Source: Phyto melanocephala
Taxonomy: Eukaryota > Arthropoda > Insecta > Diptera > Rhinophoridae
Direction: 5' to 3'
NCBI GenBank assembly: GCA_941918925.1
Contig: OW799237.1
Coordinates: forward strand, 14,241,201 to 14,305,200
Length of the DNA: 64,000 nucleotides
Numbering within the stretch: position 1 is the stretch's first letter; each line of letters starts with the position of its first letter. A model generated the notes under the pieces. That model saw only the letters and a program-made list of their open reading frames with translations. It had not been told where the DNA came from and did not search any database. The position numbers were made by a program, and so were the translations under genes. Below, piece after piece: positions 22,304-35,095 of this stretch.

Positions 22304-23011
22304 AAACAAGTAACAGTGCTATATTCGGCCGTGCCGAATCTTATATACCCTTCACAACGTGTAGTCATGCAAAAACAATTGTTTGTATCACCATTCATCT
22401 CATATAAAATACGTACATACATACATGTAAAAAACATACAAAAAAAAGAAATATTACAAAAAAAAAATATATTAAAAAAAAAATAAAAAAATTACAAAAA
22501 AAATTTAAAAAAAAATTTTAAAAAATATAAAAAAATTTTAAAACATTTTTTAAAAATATAAAAAAAAATAATAAAATATAAATAATATATTAAATAAAAT
22601 AAAATTAAATTTTTTTTTGGCTCAGCTGGAATTCGACGCCACGTTTACTTTAACCAGTATGTATGCAGGTTGTTGTTGTAACTAATTGTGAAAAAACGAG
22701 GTGATCGTGGTTTTTTTCTCATATCTCAGAAAGTTATGGGGCGATTGTGCTGAATTTTAATAGCGATTCATTCCTGGATATTTCCAAGAGATTGATACCA
22801 CACTTAGATCTGAAGAACATATAGTTGCTTCTAAAAGTTGATTTCAACCAACACACGGACAGACGGGCAGACGGTTAGGGCTTAAACGACTCCTCTATTT
22901 ATAAGCTTTCAGAAAATATATACTTTATAGGGTCGGAAATGAAAATTGTAGAAATTACAAACGGAGTGACAAAGCTATATATACCCTTGTGCACCACAGG
23001 TGAAGGGTATA
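22304..23011 (-). repeat. INE-1-like (Helentron-associated) element, near complete
   Basis: On the minus strand it starts TATACCCTTCACCTGTGG, forms a short stem with 'aagggtatatat', then has the text 'tttccgaccctataaagtat', 'gtctgcccgtctgtccgtg' and a central A/T microsatellite (22440-22615). It ends with the hairpin ATTCGGCACGGCCGAAT and 'acttgttt'. That order matches the Drosophila INE-1/DINE-1 layout: terminal stem, TTTCCGACCCC.TAAAGTATAT, GTCCGT repeats, microsatellite, 3' hairpin (from memory). No coding capacity. Confidence 0.75.
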
Positions 23012-23479
23012 AAAACGGACACTGGTAATTGCGCTCAATCCTACAGGCACATTATAAACAAAACAAAACGAAAAAACAATCAGTACAATTGAAAATATAG
23101 AAGAGCTAAGTACTTATATTTTGAATATTGTGACTCTTATGTAAGTTAATGTTGTTTTTTGTTGTAATATATTTGTTTGTATATTTGATACAGTGTCAAT
23201 AATGGAAACAAAAATAATCTTTTGTATATTTTTGTGTATTTTAATATTTGTAGTTAAATCTCTAAATGAGGAAATATTGAGAATTTGAAAAATACAATTA
23301 TTTTTAGTTTTTAACAAAAAATCCGAGACCTCAAGCTTAATTATTTAATTTGAAATTTATAGTAAAAAGGTCGAATAAAATATAACAAGTCTTAAAAAAT
23401 GTCAGCAAATATTTTGGGAGGCATCATTTTTATATAAATATCTGAAATCTTCCTTTAAGGGAAAACAAGTGGAGAATGC

Positions 23480-23550
23480 AACAGGTTAGTTAAGGTTAGG
23501 TTGAAAAGAGGGGCACTTAAAAGCCCAAACTCACGACAGGTATACATGTA
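23480..23550 (-). repeat. LINE 3' tail, same family as 14115-14800
   Basis: Read on the minus strand it gives 'gtatacctgtcgtgagtttgggcttttaa', then 'gtgcccctcttttcaacctaacc', matching 14715-14797. It ends in a degenerate AACCT tail. Only the last 70 bp of the element are present, a very short 5'-truncated insertion. Confidence 0.75.
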
Positions 23551-23559
23551 TGTTAGAAT

Positions 23560-24855
23560 ATTATATTCGTTCGTGCCGAATCTGATGATACCATTCATCA
23601 TCATGTATGTATATAGGTAAAGTGACCAGATCAAAGCTTAGCCTCGATTTCAGATTTAATGTTATACGTCAGTTTCTTTATTTTTTTCGGCGTAAGTAAC
23701 TTTTCAATATTTAGTTGTATTGTGCTAGTCAAGAACTTTTATTTGATATTGATGGGGTAGAGAAAAAAGTTATCCGCCATTTTGTTTAGGGCACCATCTT
23801 GGATTTTACCCTTATCGTACCAATATTTTCAAGAAGGCAATGTCATAATTACTATATTTGACCCATATATTCGTGATTTTATTTATTTCTTTTTATTACA
23901 ATACAATTTATATTCTAATTTAATTAACCGAGCTGTGTAGCGAAAACCATTGTTGTGAAACAGACCAGAGTTTTTGGCGGTAATCGAACCCGCAACTCCC
24001 AGACTGACAGACTAGTACACTACTTACTAGTCCACCGAGGCACCCATTCGTGATATTATTTTGAACAACATCTTTGATTCTTAATTTTTCAAAGTTTTCT
24101 GCATTCTACTGACCAAAATATTTATTTTAATACTAACAGTGAGGAGATTGAAGTTTATTACTAGATTTAACTCATTTATAAATTTGTTGTACGCCATTTT
24201 GTAATGGCAGCCATTATGGATTTTAAATTTATTACCGTCAATTATATTTTGCTAGTCAAGCCATATCGCTCATTTATGTTATCCAGAAGCTAAAAAATCT
24301 ATTATCTTTTAAAAATTTAAGAAAATTACACTGAAGTTGTATTTTTGTGCTTACATCTTAGTTGGTTTCTAGCCGACCTGTCCGTTTTTTCTCAGCAATT
24401 GTTTTAGAGACTTTTAGGGCTTATATTTTGGTGTCCAAAAATTAATTAGGAGGTTATGTTACTTAATATATTTAAAGAGTATATTTATAAAAAAAAATAT
24501 TTTTGCCTATAACTTTGACGATAAGTGAACGATTTATCGAAACTTTTGCATGAATAACCCCTAAAATATATGATATTTACAAATTTTAGAAGTCGTGTCT
24601 ATAAATTATTATTAAAGTTTTTAATTTTAATAGTTAAAATATGAGAAAAAAAACAGAGACAGTCGTGTTTATTTGCTTATATCTCAGAAAGTTATGGGCG
24701 TTATGCTGCATTTCAATAGCAAACATATCAATGCTGCATTAAGGGACTTCTGAAACTTGATTTCAACCAACACAAACAGACAAACAGACTTTGCTGATAA
24801 GATTTAAAAAAATATTTACTCAATGGTGTCGGAAATTAATAATGTAAAAATACAT
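23560..24855 (-). repeat. INE-1-like element, second subfamily, split by a SINE
   Basis: The left end has 'attcgttcgtgccgaatctg', the right end the family phrases 'gcttatatctcagaaagttatggg' (24678-24702) and 'ggtgtcggaaatt' (24825). The middle shows 'gccattttgtttagggcacc' and 'catcttggattttac'. The SINE at 23878-24045 is inserted inside, with its own target duplication. Confidence 0.6.
23869..24054 (-). mobile_element. tRNA-derived SINE with 9-bp target duplication
   Basis: Read on the minus strand from 24045, the head gives GGGTGCCTCGGTGGACTAGT (A-box-like GGTGGACTAGT) and then GCGGGTTCGATTACC (B box, GGTTCGA-type) about 50 bases on. These are the two internal RNA polymerase III promoter elements of a tRNA. 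The body runs into an A/T-rich 3' tail (aataaataaaat) at 23878. ATTCGTGAT flanks both sides (23869-23877 and 24046-24054), a perfect target-site duplication. The head is not a functional tRNA: the anticodon and acceptor stems do not pair. Transcription would be by Pol III from the B box. Confidence 0.8.
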
Positions 24856-24887
24856 ATAAAATGATAAATCCAGCAAAATAAAGCTAT

Positions 24888-25300
24888 AACAAAGAAGTGA
24901 TTATTCAGTGACAAAGTGATTATAACAAAGAAGTGATAATTCAGTGACAAAGTGATTTAATTAAGGTAAACACACTAATGATTTTAACATTAGCGTTTCC
25001 TTGGAGATGTGTTTACATGAATATGAAAGTGGACTACCTGCAAAGAATTCACGCATATTTGGTGAAAAGCAACCGATGGAAAAATTATCGTGAAAATTAC
25101 AAACGTTATGACAAAGAAAAGAAAAAGGAAGTGATTTTGCAAATGTTCAACTAGTAACAAAGTGATTTAGTTAAAGTGAAAAAACTAATCATTTTAACAT
25201 CTGCGTATAATTGGAGATCTCGTATTTTCCTGCATATATTAATGGACTACAATTTAATAACTGCATAGAACTTATGCATATTTGGTGTCAGGTAACTGAT
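24888..25300. repeat. Direct tandem repeats, about 36 bp and about 210 bp
   Basis: 'ataacaaagaagtgat' with 'attcagtgacaaagtgatt' occurs twice in a row (24888-24958). A longer unit that starts 'acaaagtgatttaattaaggt' (24946) and ends 'cgcatatttggtg' (about 25065) recurs in diverged form at 25157-25288. Non-coding. Confidence 0.65.
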
Positions 25301-27439
25301 TTTATTTGTTTACATGAATTGTTTAAGATATTTTGCCCGATGTTGCATTCATTTTGAGCACATGAATAATCACAAATTATTTCTCATTTAGGAAGTTATT
25401 AAGAATGAATATTTTTGCACTATTCATTTAAAATATAATTTACTTTGCACTACTTCCAATTTTGTTTTTTTTCCTGGTTATTAATTAGATAAATTTTTAA
25501 GCAAATTTTCTTTATATCTAAAAGCAAAAGCAACATTTAAGTATAAAAAACTTTGTAAAAAAAAATATTAACTGTTAAGGATATTGATCATTCTAATTAG
25601 TAATAATTTTTAATTAGTTAAATTTAATCAATATTTAAAAAACAAATTTAAATGATGGATCATAATATTATTATTAATAATATTTTTTCTACTTTTCTCA
25701 TATTAAATATTTTTTTATACAAAATAAAACCGCATTAATCTTAATTAATATTTATTGCTCTTTTATATTAAAAACAAAAATAGCAACAACAACAAGAACT
25801 ACAGCATTTACTGCTATCATCTTTATTAAATAATATAAATTTTTGAAAATTTACACTACTACGTACACAAATAGTGCATGAATAAACATGTGTATGTGTA
25901 TGTGAGATTTTATTAACATATATTTTTTTTGCTTCCATCTGTATTTGTGCCGGTAAATACATTTGTATTTTTTTAAGTATATGTATGTATATCACAATAA
26001 TGTTGTCTACATTATTTTAATTAAATAATTATGTATTCTTTATCAGACACAACACCATTAATTTCGTTTAATAAATGACACATAATGGCAGCTTACAGTG
26101 GGACATTTCGAGAGAAGACAAACACAACTCTAATTTTTTTTGCGGAAATTTTATGTTTAAAATAAAAGTTGGCCTAGCATTTAACATTGCTTCGATATAA
26201 ATTTTCACTCAATAAAAGTAAATCAACCATAAGAAAACAAATTTGCTTGACGACCTATCCACAAAATATACCACTGTGCGCCAGGGTGAGAAAAGCAGAT
26301 CATAATTTAAAAAATGAAACATGAATTTGTTAAAAAATTGTATTTATTTTTTTCGTGCTTGCTTTAATATATAAATAAAAGCTTAAATTTATTAACATTT
26401 AACTCTTGATTTATAACTAATTACACGCATGTAATAAAACTTCACATTGAAAAATGCGATAAACAACAATATTATTTTATAACAAGAGAGAAAAAGAAAC
26501 AAAAAAATCAAAAAAAAATTAAACACATAAATTATATTTGCAAGATTAATTAATCGGAAAAACTTCTACATGTACATACGTATAAGTTTGTATATACTTT
26601 TCCCTGACATTGTGTTAATACTTCAAGTTGCTGTTTAAAATTTCAATTTACCCATAACTTTTCACATCATAAAGTTAAGAGTTTCAGTGAATTTTTGTGT
26701 GTAAATTAAAAATGATTTATTTAAGTAGGTAAATAATCTTATTTTGTTGCGTGTGTTAATATTGTTTAAAACCTTTAGTAGCGATTTAATATTTTTTTTT
26801 AAATCATTAATACTTGTTTTTGTTTCAACACAGTTTGATTGTTGTGAATGGAGTGTTTTCCATTATCTTAAGAAGTATTCCAATTGAAGTGTAAAATAAT
26901 AAATGTATCTTTGTAGTAACAAAAGCCTATTTAAAGTGCAAAAATAAAATAGAAGTGACAGCAAACGTATAAGTAATATTAATTATTAAAATAAAATACA
27001 CCAGGCGTATGGCTGATATTAATTATACAAAAAAATCATTGAGGCAACTAATAATCTTTTACATATTTTACTAAAAAATATTTATGAAAATTAAATAAAT
27101 TCAATTTTATTAAATGTTTGTTCTCAAACCAATTTTGTTTTTAAATACATAATAAGATTTTGAATACGATTTAAGAAAATGTACGGGGCAAAAAGGGTAA
27201 CAAAGGGTTAAGCTTATAAAACAGTAAAATTTGGGAGATGTTGTATAAAAAATTAATGTAGAGATTATCAATAAAATATTAACAACTACACAATTTACAT
27301 AAACAAACATATAAATTCATATAAACACATTATCTCAAATAGCACGCTGATGTAAAAATCATGTATGACTTCACCTAAATCAAATCACTTAGAATAAAAA
27401 ATTATTGACTCAAATGCACCACTACCTAAAATAGATAGA
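25301..27439. other. Intergenic, no gene seen
   Basis: Very A/T-rich, with short TG/CA runs around 25870-25905. No protein, RNA gene or element could be supported. Confidence 0.4.
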
Positions 27440-27720
27440 AAATTTCCTAAAGATCAAGGGTTTTAAAAAGTTCAATAGCCTACGCGGCAATAAATTCCAA
27501 ATACCTAATGGAATAATGAATCCACAATCTAGAAAACGTTAACTTCTGAAGCAGAGTTCTCTGCGGTTTAATGTCTCTATGACGTACAACCAACAGGCCA
27601 CTGCATCCATTAGACATACCGATTTTATTCAAATTATATCTGAGGTTACAAAGTTCATTTAATTGCCAGCATGTACCTCATTACCCGGAATACAAGGCAG
27701 TGTAAGCATATTGTGCATGC
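27440..27720 (-). pseudogene. LINE C-terminal remnant
   Basis: On the minus strand, frames combine to RHRDIKPQRTLLQKLTFSR and then, after a shift, CGFIIPLGIWNLLPRRLLN, followed by FLKPL. 'WN.LP' followed by 'FK..L' is a typical ending of a LINE reverse transcriptase ORF. A higher GC content than its surroundings fits. Frame changes and stops show it is dead. Confidence 0.5.
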
Positions 27721-30705
27721 GAAGACTGTTAAGGACATCAAGGAAATAAATTTACCTAAAAATTATCTTATTTGTTGCTTGGATACTAATGTGTAATAAA
27801 AATGTGTGAATACTTTGTGTATGTTTGTCTATAGAGGTCGACTTGATTGTTTTTATTGCTCTACTTTCAAATTGTTTGAATATTTAAGAAGCTATAAATT
27901 TAAAAAACAAACATTAAAAATAACAAAAAAAACACTTTTTAAAGTGATTTTCTAAAAAAACTCACAGATCAATATAACAAAAATATTATATAAAAAACAA
28001 GGTTGCACAAAGTACTTAATATTTAGCTGGAAGAATAAGTGCTACATGGGAACAATAAAATAAATGCGAAAACTCAGACTATAAATTATGGATTTTGCAA
28101 ACATATTTTAAGGATTGATACATATTACTGCGAGCATTTCGTTTATATGTATATGAAACATTCAAAATAATTGCATAAATTTATATAAAATTGAGTTTAC
28201 TTTTAAGTACTTGTTTAATAATATAAAAGAGATTTTTAAAAAAATTTTAGGATTTTAAAATTTTAGCTGGGGAAACATAAAAAACATTAAATTTATATTT
28301 AAAACTGTAGAAAAAGTAAAAATTGTTCATTGGGATTTTTTTAAGTCTTTTTGGGAATTTAAAATTTTTGCAGGGGAAATTGAAGAATAGCTTAAAAAGT
28401 ATTAAAAAGCTTAAAAAACTAAAAATATCTACCTATCTAATGGGGATTCTTAATTTTTTTTTTTAATTTTTTTTTAATTTAACCCGGGGAATCTTAAGAA
28501 ACGTATCAAACTCTAGAATAACAGAAATAAACTTGTTTAAATAAAATAAAAGGCTCATTTTCAATATCATTAAAAATTTCCTAAATTGTTTAAACTTTAA
28601 CTAACTTTAATATAAAATAAAACATTCACACAAACATTAAAGTAATTCAATGCATATGTATGTACAAAATCTTAAATTTATATAAGAATGCACAAAAATA
28701 AAAGATAAGAGCAATGCAGAAAAAAACACAATTTATCTGCATTTAAAAGTTCACTTATGTCGGAAATCACAGCATCTACATTTAGCAAAAATACTACAAT
28801 AACTACGAAAAAATTGAAAAAAAAAATAACAACAACAAACATAACATGTTACAAAGATAAAACAAGCAGTCTAACATCAACAACTTTAAGAGCAACGGCA
28901 GCAACAGCAATTGATGTTTCAGTTGCAACAACAGCAAACATAAGATGAGCTCATTAAACTGACAACATCATTAACATTTATAACAACATTTAAACGGAAA
29001 ACTATTTTTGCTGTTGTTGGAGGGGCAGCAACAACAACATATCTTGAAATACAGTTGCATGCAATGGCAATTGGAGGGAAATCTTTATTTTTCCATCATG
29101 TTTTTTTTCAACATTAACAACATCATGTTTAAATCTAAAAATCTTAGTTTATATATCACTTGCATTCGCATTTAATATAAATATGTGTGTGTGCAGTTCA
29201 GATATCATACCAAAAACTTGGATAAAAAGGGTCTTGCCATAGCTAGAAAAATTAATATCAAAGGAAGTATTTAAGTTTTTAGTTTAAAGAAAATAATAAT
29301 ATTCCAAATTGAAAAGTTTTGTTATAAATGTTATACTTGTAGACATTTCAAATAATTTTTAAAAAAATTTTTGTTTACAACCGTAAACACTGTTACCTAC
29401 ACTCTTGCATACAATCACAAATATATCTACATATTTACTCTAAAAGCAATAAAAAAATATTTATACTCTTAACTGTTCAACTTAACTTTATAACACACTT
29501 AAACATACTCCATATTGCATTCACACTAGACATAATGTATAAAAAAACTTAACGGTCATATCTTAGATCTCTTTTCTTCTTCCACACTCTCCTTTTATCA
29601 TTCTATATTCAAGTAACATTTGTTGCTATCAACACTGTTTAAAAAAAACGCTTGTTAAATGAGCTGAACACTTATTCAAACATCAAAAGAAGGAAAAAAA
29701 ATATAAAACTAACACACAGACACTCCTATAACGGTATACTTACTTAAACTAACACAACTACATCATATAAATGCAATATAAACTGCATTAAGACATGATA
29801 AATGTGGATTTTTTCATTTTTATCGCCTGTCTCTCCGAACAAAATCTGAGAGAGTGCAAAAAGAAACTACAATATGAAATGTATCTTTAGCAAAAACATA
29901 TCGAAAATATACATATTTTTGTTAGAAACAATTCCATTTTTTATAAAATCATCTTCACAGTAAGCAGCAGTAAAAAATCGAAGTTCATCACTTGATGTTA
30001 AACAAATATAAGAACAACAACAATAGCAACTCCAATACTCTTTTGAATAAGATAACAAACGCCATATTTGCTTTTAATACTTACTTGTGTGTAGCAAAAA
30101 TGTCCGTTTACTTTATCCCTTTTTTTTTTGCGTAAAACAATTCTTTACTTTTGTTTGAAGTGAAAAAACATTTTGAAAATTTGAATATAATGCTTAATGT
30201 TTGCATGCAATTACAACTGTAAGCAACATATGTACACACATAATAATGTAATATTTAAAATCTCAAATCAAATGTAGAAAATTGTAAGAAATAAAATATT
30301 GATTTTAAAAGAGACATCATTTTATTTTTTCTTTTAAATAATTTTACTGAAAAATATTTTTTTTTTAATTTTTTACTTTTTGAATTTTATAAACAAAAAG
30401 CAGAGATTGTTAAAAAACCATAAAAAATATTTGTCCACATTTTTGTGATTATTTTACACAGGCTTATAGGAGGAATTTATGTAAAAATTTAATAAACCAT
30501 TGATAAATTTTGAATTACTTATGGTATATTTTAGAGTAAGAGGGTAAAAATGTTTGCAAAAAATTGCTTAAATACTTATTCTACAACCAATCAACGATCA
30601 CAAAAAAACATTTTAATTAGAAAAATTTTTTATGTAAATAAAAATCAAATGTCATTTAGATCCTTAAATGGTTTAGTGGATAGAATGGTTTAGTATGTAC
30701 AATAA
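27721..30705. other. Intergenic; CAA/ACA-rich patch near 28760-29040
   Basis: A 63-codon frame at 28757-28948 is Thr/Ala/Lys-rich low-complexity sequence from CAA/ACA runs and has no domain. Such runs are common in fly UTRs and introns. The rest is A/T-rich and unassigned. Confidence 0.4.
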
Positions 30706-30709
30706 AGAT

Positions 30710-32499
30710 TTAAAGTGACTGACTGACTGATTCATCATCGCACAGCCCAAACGAAAAAAGCTAGAGACATGAAATTTGGACATCGGTTCCTCTTTCAACG
30801 TATAGTTCCACTGGAAATTCGTACTTTAAGGGGGTAAAAACGGATAAAATCGGTAATCTTATATCTGCTAAACTAAAAATGATACAAATTAAATTGAAAA
30901 AGTATTGCAATTTGCACAAAAAATAAGCTGACAAGTGTCTGGTCTTTTTTTTGAATTTTCAACCCCTAAGGGGAAAAAACGGGTAAAAACTATAATTTGG
31001 TACTTTTTTGGAACCCTATGTAACTTCCAAACACATAAAGCTAGGAAAAAAATTTAAACTGTATTAAGTAATCCTCGAAAAAATATTAATAGATATTCGG
31101 CACTTTTTTCCAATTCACATGTAAAATGGGTAAAACTTGTCCCTATTTTTTGGTACTTTTTTTAAAAGAAACTTTTCTTATATCATTCAATGGGACAAAA
31201 CTTTATCATTATTATTTCCTAATAGAATATGGACAATTATTTAGGAGAAATTTTTGGAAATATTTTTGGGAACAAAAACGGTACCAAGAAGGGAAAAATT
31301 GCGGAAAATGTATGTAATTCATAATTAGACGGCCAATTTTTACAAAATTTTTAATTGGAATTTCACCAGACATAAAAAATTAGGTAATTTAGTAAAAATT
31401 TAAACACATTTCTAACAGGGTAGAAAGGGGAAAAATCGGGAAAAGAGTTTGGTACTTTTTAGAACATAATTACTTTTATGCAAAAAAGAGTAGATTTGCT
31501 GACTTTAAATCCAGTCTATTAAAATATTTTGTTACATAGATATTTGAACATTTTACACTTGGAATTTGGACCAAAAATGTACTTTTTCGCTTTTCTATGG
31601 TACTTTTTGTATTTTGAACGTTTGCGAAGCCAGAATTTTGAAATTAGTGACTATTGATACAAGGTGAGACTGAAAATGTTATGGTCGACTAAAAAGGTAC
31701 TTTTTTGAATTTTTATGGTATTTTTTGTATTATCTACGTTTATGAAGGTAGGATTGTACAATCAAGGACTATTGACTCTAGGTAACACTAAAAATGGTAT
31801 GTGCGAAAAAAAGTTACTTTTTTAACTTTTTTTGGTACTTTTGGTATTTTTTACGTTTGCGAAGCTAGAATTTTGAAATTAGTGACTATTGATACAAGGT
31901 CAGACTGAAAATGTTATGGGCGACCAAGAAGATACTTTTCTGAATTATAATGGTACTTTTTGTATTTGCTACGTTTATAAAGCTAAAATTGTGAAAAAAA
32001 AAGGATTATTGATTCAAATTTAGAATTAAAATTATATTGAAGACACAAAAAAAGCCGTATTGCATTTTTATTGTACTCTTTGTATTTTCACGTTTGTAAA
32101 CACGGATTCTTAAAATTAGTATTTTGTGATCCGAGGTCTAACTGCTAATATTATGGACGACCAAAATTACTTTTAATATTTTTTTATATTTTATATGATT
32201 GTAGGTAATAATAAATCAAGTGGAATTTTTAGTGAAGGAAAAAATTTTACTTTTATTTTTTTAGGGTAATTTTTGCAAATTATGAATCTTTATTTTTTAA
32301 ACTCAGTAGCAGTGATCTTGCTTTTAGTTAGGAAATATATGCCCGATATATCTTTACTCTACTTTTTTTTGTAAGTAAATTGGATCAGAGATACAAATTT
32401 TCAAAAATTTAACCAAAAATAATTAATAATTAAAAATAAAACTTGAGTATTCAATAAATAGTAAGAACTGCGCTATCGAAGTAGCGGGTTAAATGCTAG
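30710..32499 (+). mobile_element. Second copy of the 10190-12664 Helitron
   Basis: It shares (GACT)n and 'tcatcatcgcacagcccaaacg' at the start, long matching stretches such as 'cggtaatcttatatctgcta', and the end 'actgcgctatcgaagtagcggg' + CTAG at 32496-32499, which has the same terminal hairpin (here with a better loop). The 118-bp tandem region is reduced to about four diverged units (31590-32000). No helicase gene. The extreme 5' TC end is blurred. Confidence 0.75.
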
Positions 32500-34163
32500 T
32501 AATAAATATTTTAAGAATTGTCACATACCATGTCGCAGCAGCAACGATATATAATTTCACAAAAACTACCACAATGATTGCTGAAAATGTTTGATGTATG
32601 TATAGTCGCCTTAAACATAAATTAAGTCGTATATTTAAACACACATCAAGAATACTCGACAAGCATTGGGATAATGAAATTAAAATCTGTTTGTGTTTAA
32701 TATTTTATTTTCTGTTCAATAACATACATAATTTGTATGCTTTAATTATTTTAAATTTCTTAATATTCTCATTGCGCTTACAAAAATATAAGTTAAATAA
32801 AAGCTTGCCATTAAATTGCACCCTACTGTACATCTTACTAACAAACAATAGTGTTTCACTGACTTAAGTTTATTTAATAAAACCTCCCCTTAAAACTTAT
32901 TGAAGCATGCTTCAACAGCATTCAAATGTCTCTTATAATAAAACATAATAGATTTTATACATAAATTTTAATTTTAAAAAATATATTTATGTAAAGAATA
33001 ATTTTTTACGGCTAACAGAAAATTTGTTTAAAAAAGTTTTACATATATCTATTTATTTTACAAAAATATATACATTTATCACAACTAAGATTATTCCATA
33101 ATATTTACCTTAATTCATATCGGTCTAAAATATACGATACATTAAATATTTTTATTTTTGATTTTTGATTTGCTTATATTTATGTATAAAAATATAAAAC
33201 CTAAAGCTAACAACAAAAAAACACAGCAACGTAAATCAACAATAAACTTTTATAAAATATTTTTTTCTTATCATGATTTATACGGTCAACAAATACAATC
33301 ACGAATAGCGCTGCTGAAGCAGCTGGCTTTAGGTCGGTGTTAGTTGTTTTAATTTTATGACCCACTAAAAAACGTCAATCATGCCCACCATACTACCTCT
33401 TAAAAATAAAATAAAAGAAATGAATAAATACTTAAATTTATAGACAACAATTATTTTGTATTGGTATTGTTTGGGAGAAAAAAAAATTACAATAAAATAT
33501 TAACTGTTATAGTTTAAAGTTTTTTTATTTATGAAGTTATTTAGTGTGGAGTTCAAAATGGCCAAGCAATTTGTTAGAAAATATGCAAACAAGTTTTCAA
33601 TTCAAAAATTATCTTGTGTATTCGGCATTGTACTGTATTGTATACTTTTGGTTTGTTTACTTATCAGCCACCATTTGTTTTTATTTATTTTTATTTTGTA
33701 ACTTTTAAATCTCTGTATTGTTAAACGTCTGCTAATAAATAAAAAACAACACAAGTGTTTAAAGGTATCACTTCTTTAGTGAAAGTAAGATGTTTTTACT
33801 TTACTTTATTTGGCTAAAGTGTATTAATTAATAGTTTAATAGGGTGCATTATTTTCAATTATAATTTGTTAACATTTTTATTTATTTTGCACTTATTATT
33901 TACCTAAAAACAGTCATTAACATCAGATTGACTACATGGAAATTAATACATTTTTAAAATATAAGAAATGACATCATGTAGATGTTATTTATAGCCGTTT
34001 AATAGAATCTAACTCTTTTGAACCATTTGATTTTATTAAAGGTTTTTGACAAGTACAGAAAACTAGTAACTTTTTTGTAGGAAGTTTTAATGGCACTAGG
34101 TAATTTTTAGACCAATAGGCAATAGGCTGACCACCACAATATTTGGAAAACACTTTGAATTAA
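32500..34163. other. Intergenic, no gene seen
   Basis: The 89-codon frame at 32598-32867 is Leu/Asn/Ile-rich with no family resemblance and an A/T-driven composition; I do not call it a gene. Nothing else was recognised. Confidence 0.35.
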
Positions 34164-34493
34164 TCTATATATGTATATAGAAAATAAGTGTACACTTTGA
34201 TGTCATTACTAACTGCGGAAACGGGTCGACCGATTTCAACCATTGAGAATGATCTGTACATGGTTTATGTGAAGTTTGCAAGAAATCGGCATAGTATTTC
34301 TAAATATATGGCATTTAGATTTAGATGTCTTCCATTTTCCACTTGAAAAGTTACCAAGCCATGTATCCCAATATATTATGTGTACAATAACATTTGGTCT
34401 TTCAAATTGGATCTGGAAGGGAGGACAAGGGTAAGTGATACCCTCATATGTAATGAATACAATGCAAAATATTCGTTGGGCCTGCAGAGCTAG
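34164..34493 (+). mobile_element. Short non-autonomous Helitron
   Basis: It begins TCTATATATGTATATAGAAA after an A and ends GCAGAGCTAG before a T. The text after the start (gcggaaacgggtcgaccgat) is typical of short insect Helitrons. About 330 bp, non-coding. A mariner-type element begins 6 bp to its right. Confidence 0.6.
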
Positions 34494-34499
34494 TTTAAA

Positions 34500-35095
34500 T
34501 AAAGGGTGGTTATGTTTTAAGAGCTGATGTTGATTTTAAATAAAACACAAATTATTTATGAAATTATTGTCATTTCTTTTTATTATGTATGGAACAAAAT
34601 ATCGGCCAAATAGCCGCCGCGACTTTGGCGGCACACCTCCATTCGATGGTCCAAATTTTCAATAACGATGTTGATGTTCAATTGTTGGGTACAATGATGA
34701 GTCGAGGTTGACTGCTCTTTTGCCACACTGTTGCGAAAAACAGCAATTTTTCTTATTCAACGAACTAAGATGGCATTCACAGATGTTTTCACATTTCATA
34801 CAGACCTGTTTTGCTGAAATTTAGATATTTTTCACAATTCTCTCGATTGTGGAATAATTTGAACGATTATGTTGACCAAAAGAATCACACGAAATGCACG
34901 AAATGCATTTTGATTTGAACGCCCATTTTCATAATAAGCCTGAATAGCTTTAACGCGTTGCTCGATTGTGTATCTTTCCATGGTTCAAATTGAGTTATTC
35001 TGAAATTGAGAAATGTCAATTAAAATGTAGGAAAAAACTTGACGCTTAGGTGTAGTTCACATTCAATATCGACCCTTAAAATTAAAACCCCTTTA
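34500..35095 (-). mobile_element. Mariner-type element, internally deleted
   Basis: Inverted ends with outer TA: left TAAAGGGTGGTTATGTTTTA at 34500, right the reverse complement of TAAAGGGGTTTTAATTTTAA ending 35095. On the minus strand an ORF starts at 34981 as MERYTIEQRVKAIQAYYENG, the usual N-terminus of this transposase type. After SNQNAFRA it is frameshifted and then joined to the C-terminal end (MEVCRQSRGGY near 34620). All three catalytic Asp blocks are deleted. At 596 bp it can only move with a transposase supplied elsewhere. Confidence 0.8.

Noticed and set aside
23960..24045. A tRNA gene on the minus strand
   Set aside because: The promoter boxes are there, but the stems do not pair, it has an A/T tail and a target-site duplication; it is a SINE.
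26096..26277. Possible hAT-like element with CAGTGG ... CCACTG ends
   Set aside because: Only six bases match and the flanks show no 8-bp duplication.
28757..28948. 63-codon Thr/Ala-rich ORF
   Set aside because: Low-complexity CAA/ACA repeats explain it; no domain or conserved pattern.
32598..32867. 89-codon ORF
   Set aside because: Composition matches A/T-rich random frames, no signal peptide and no family resemblance.
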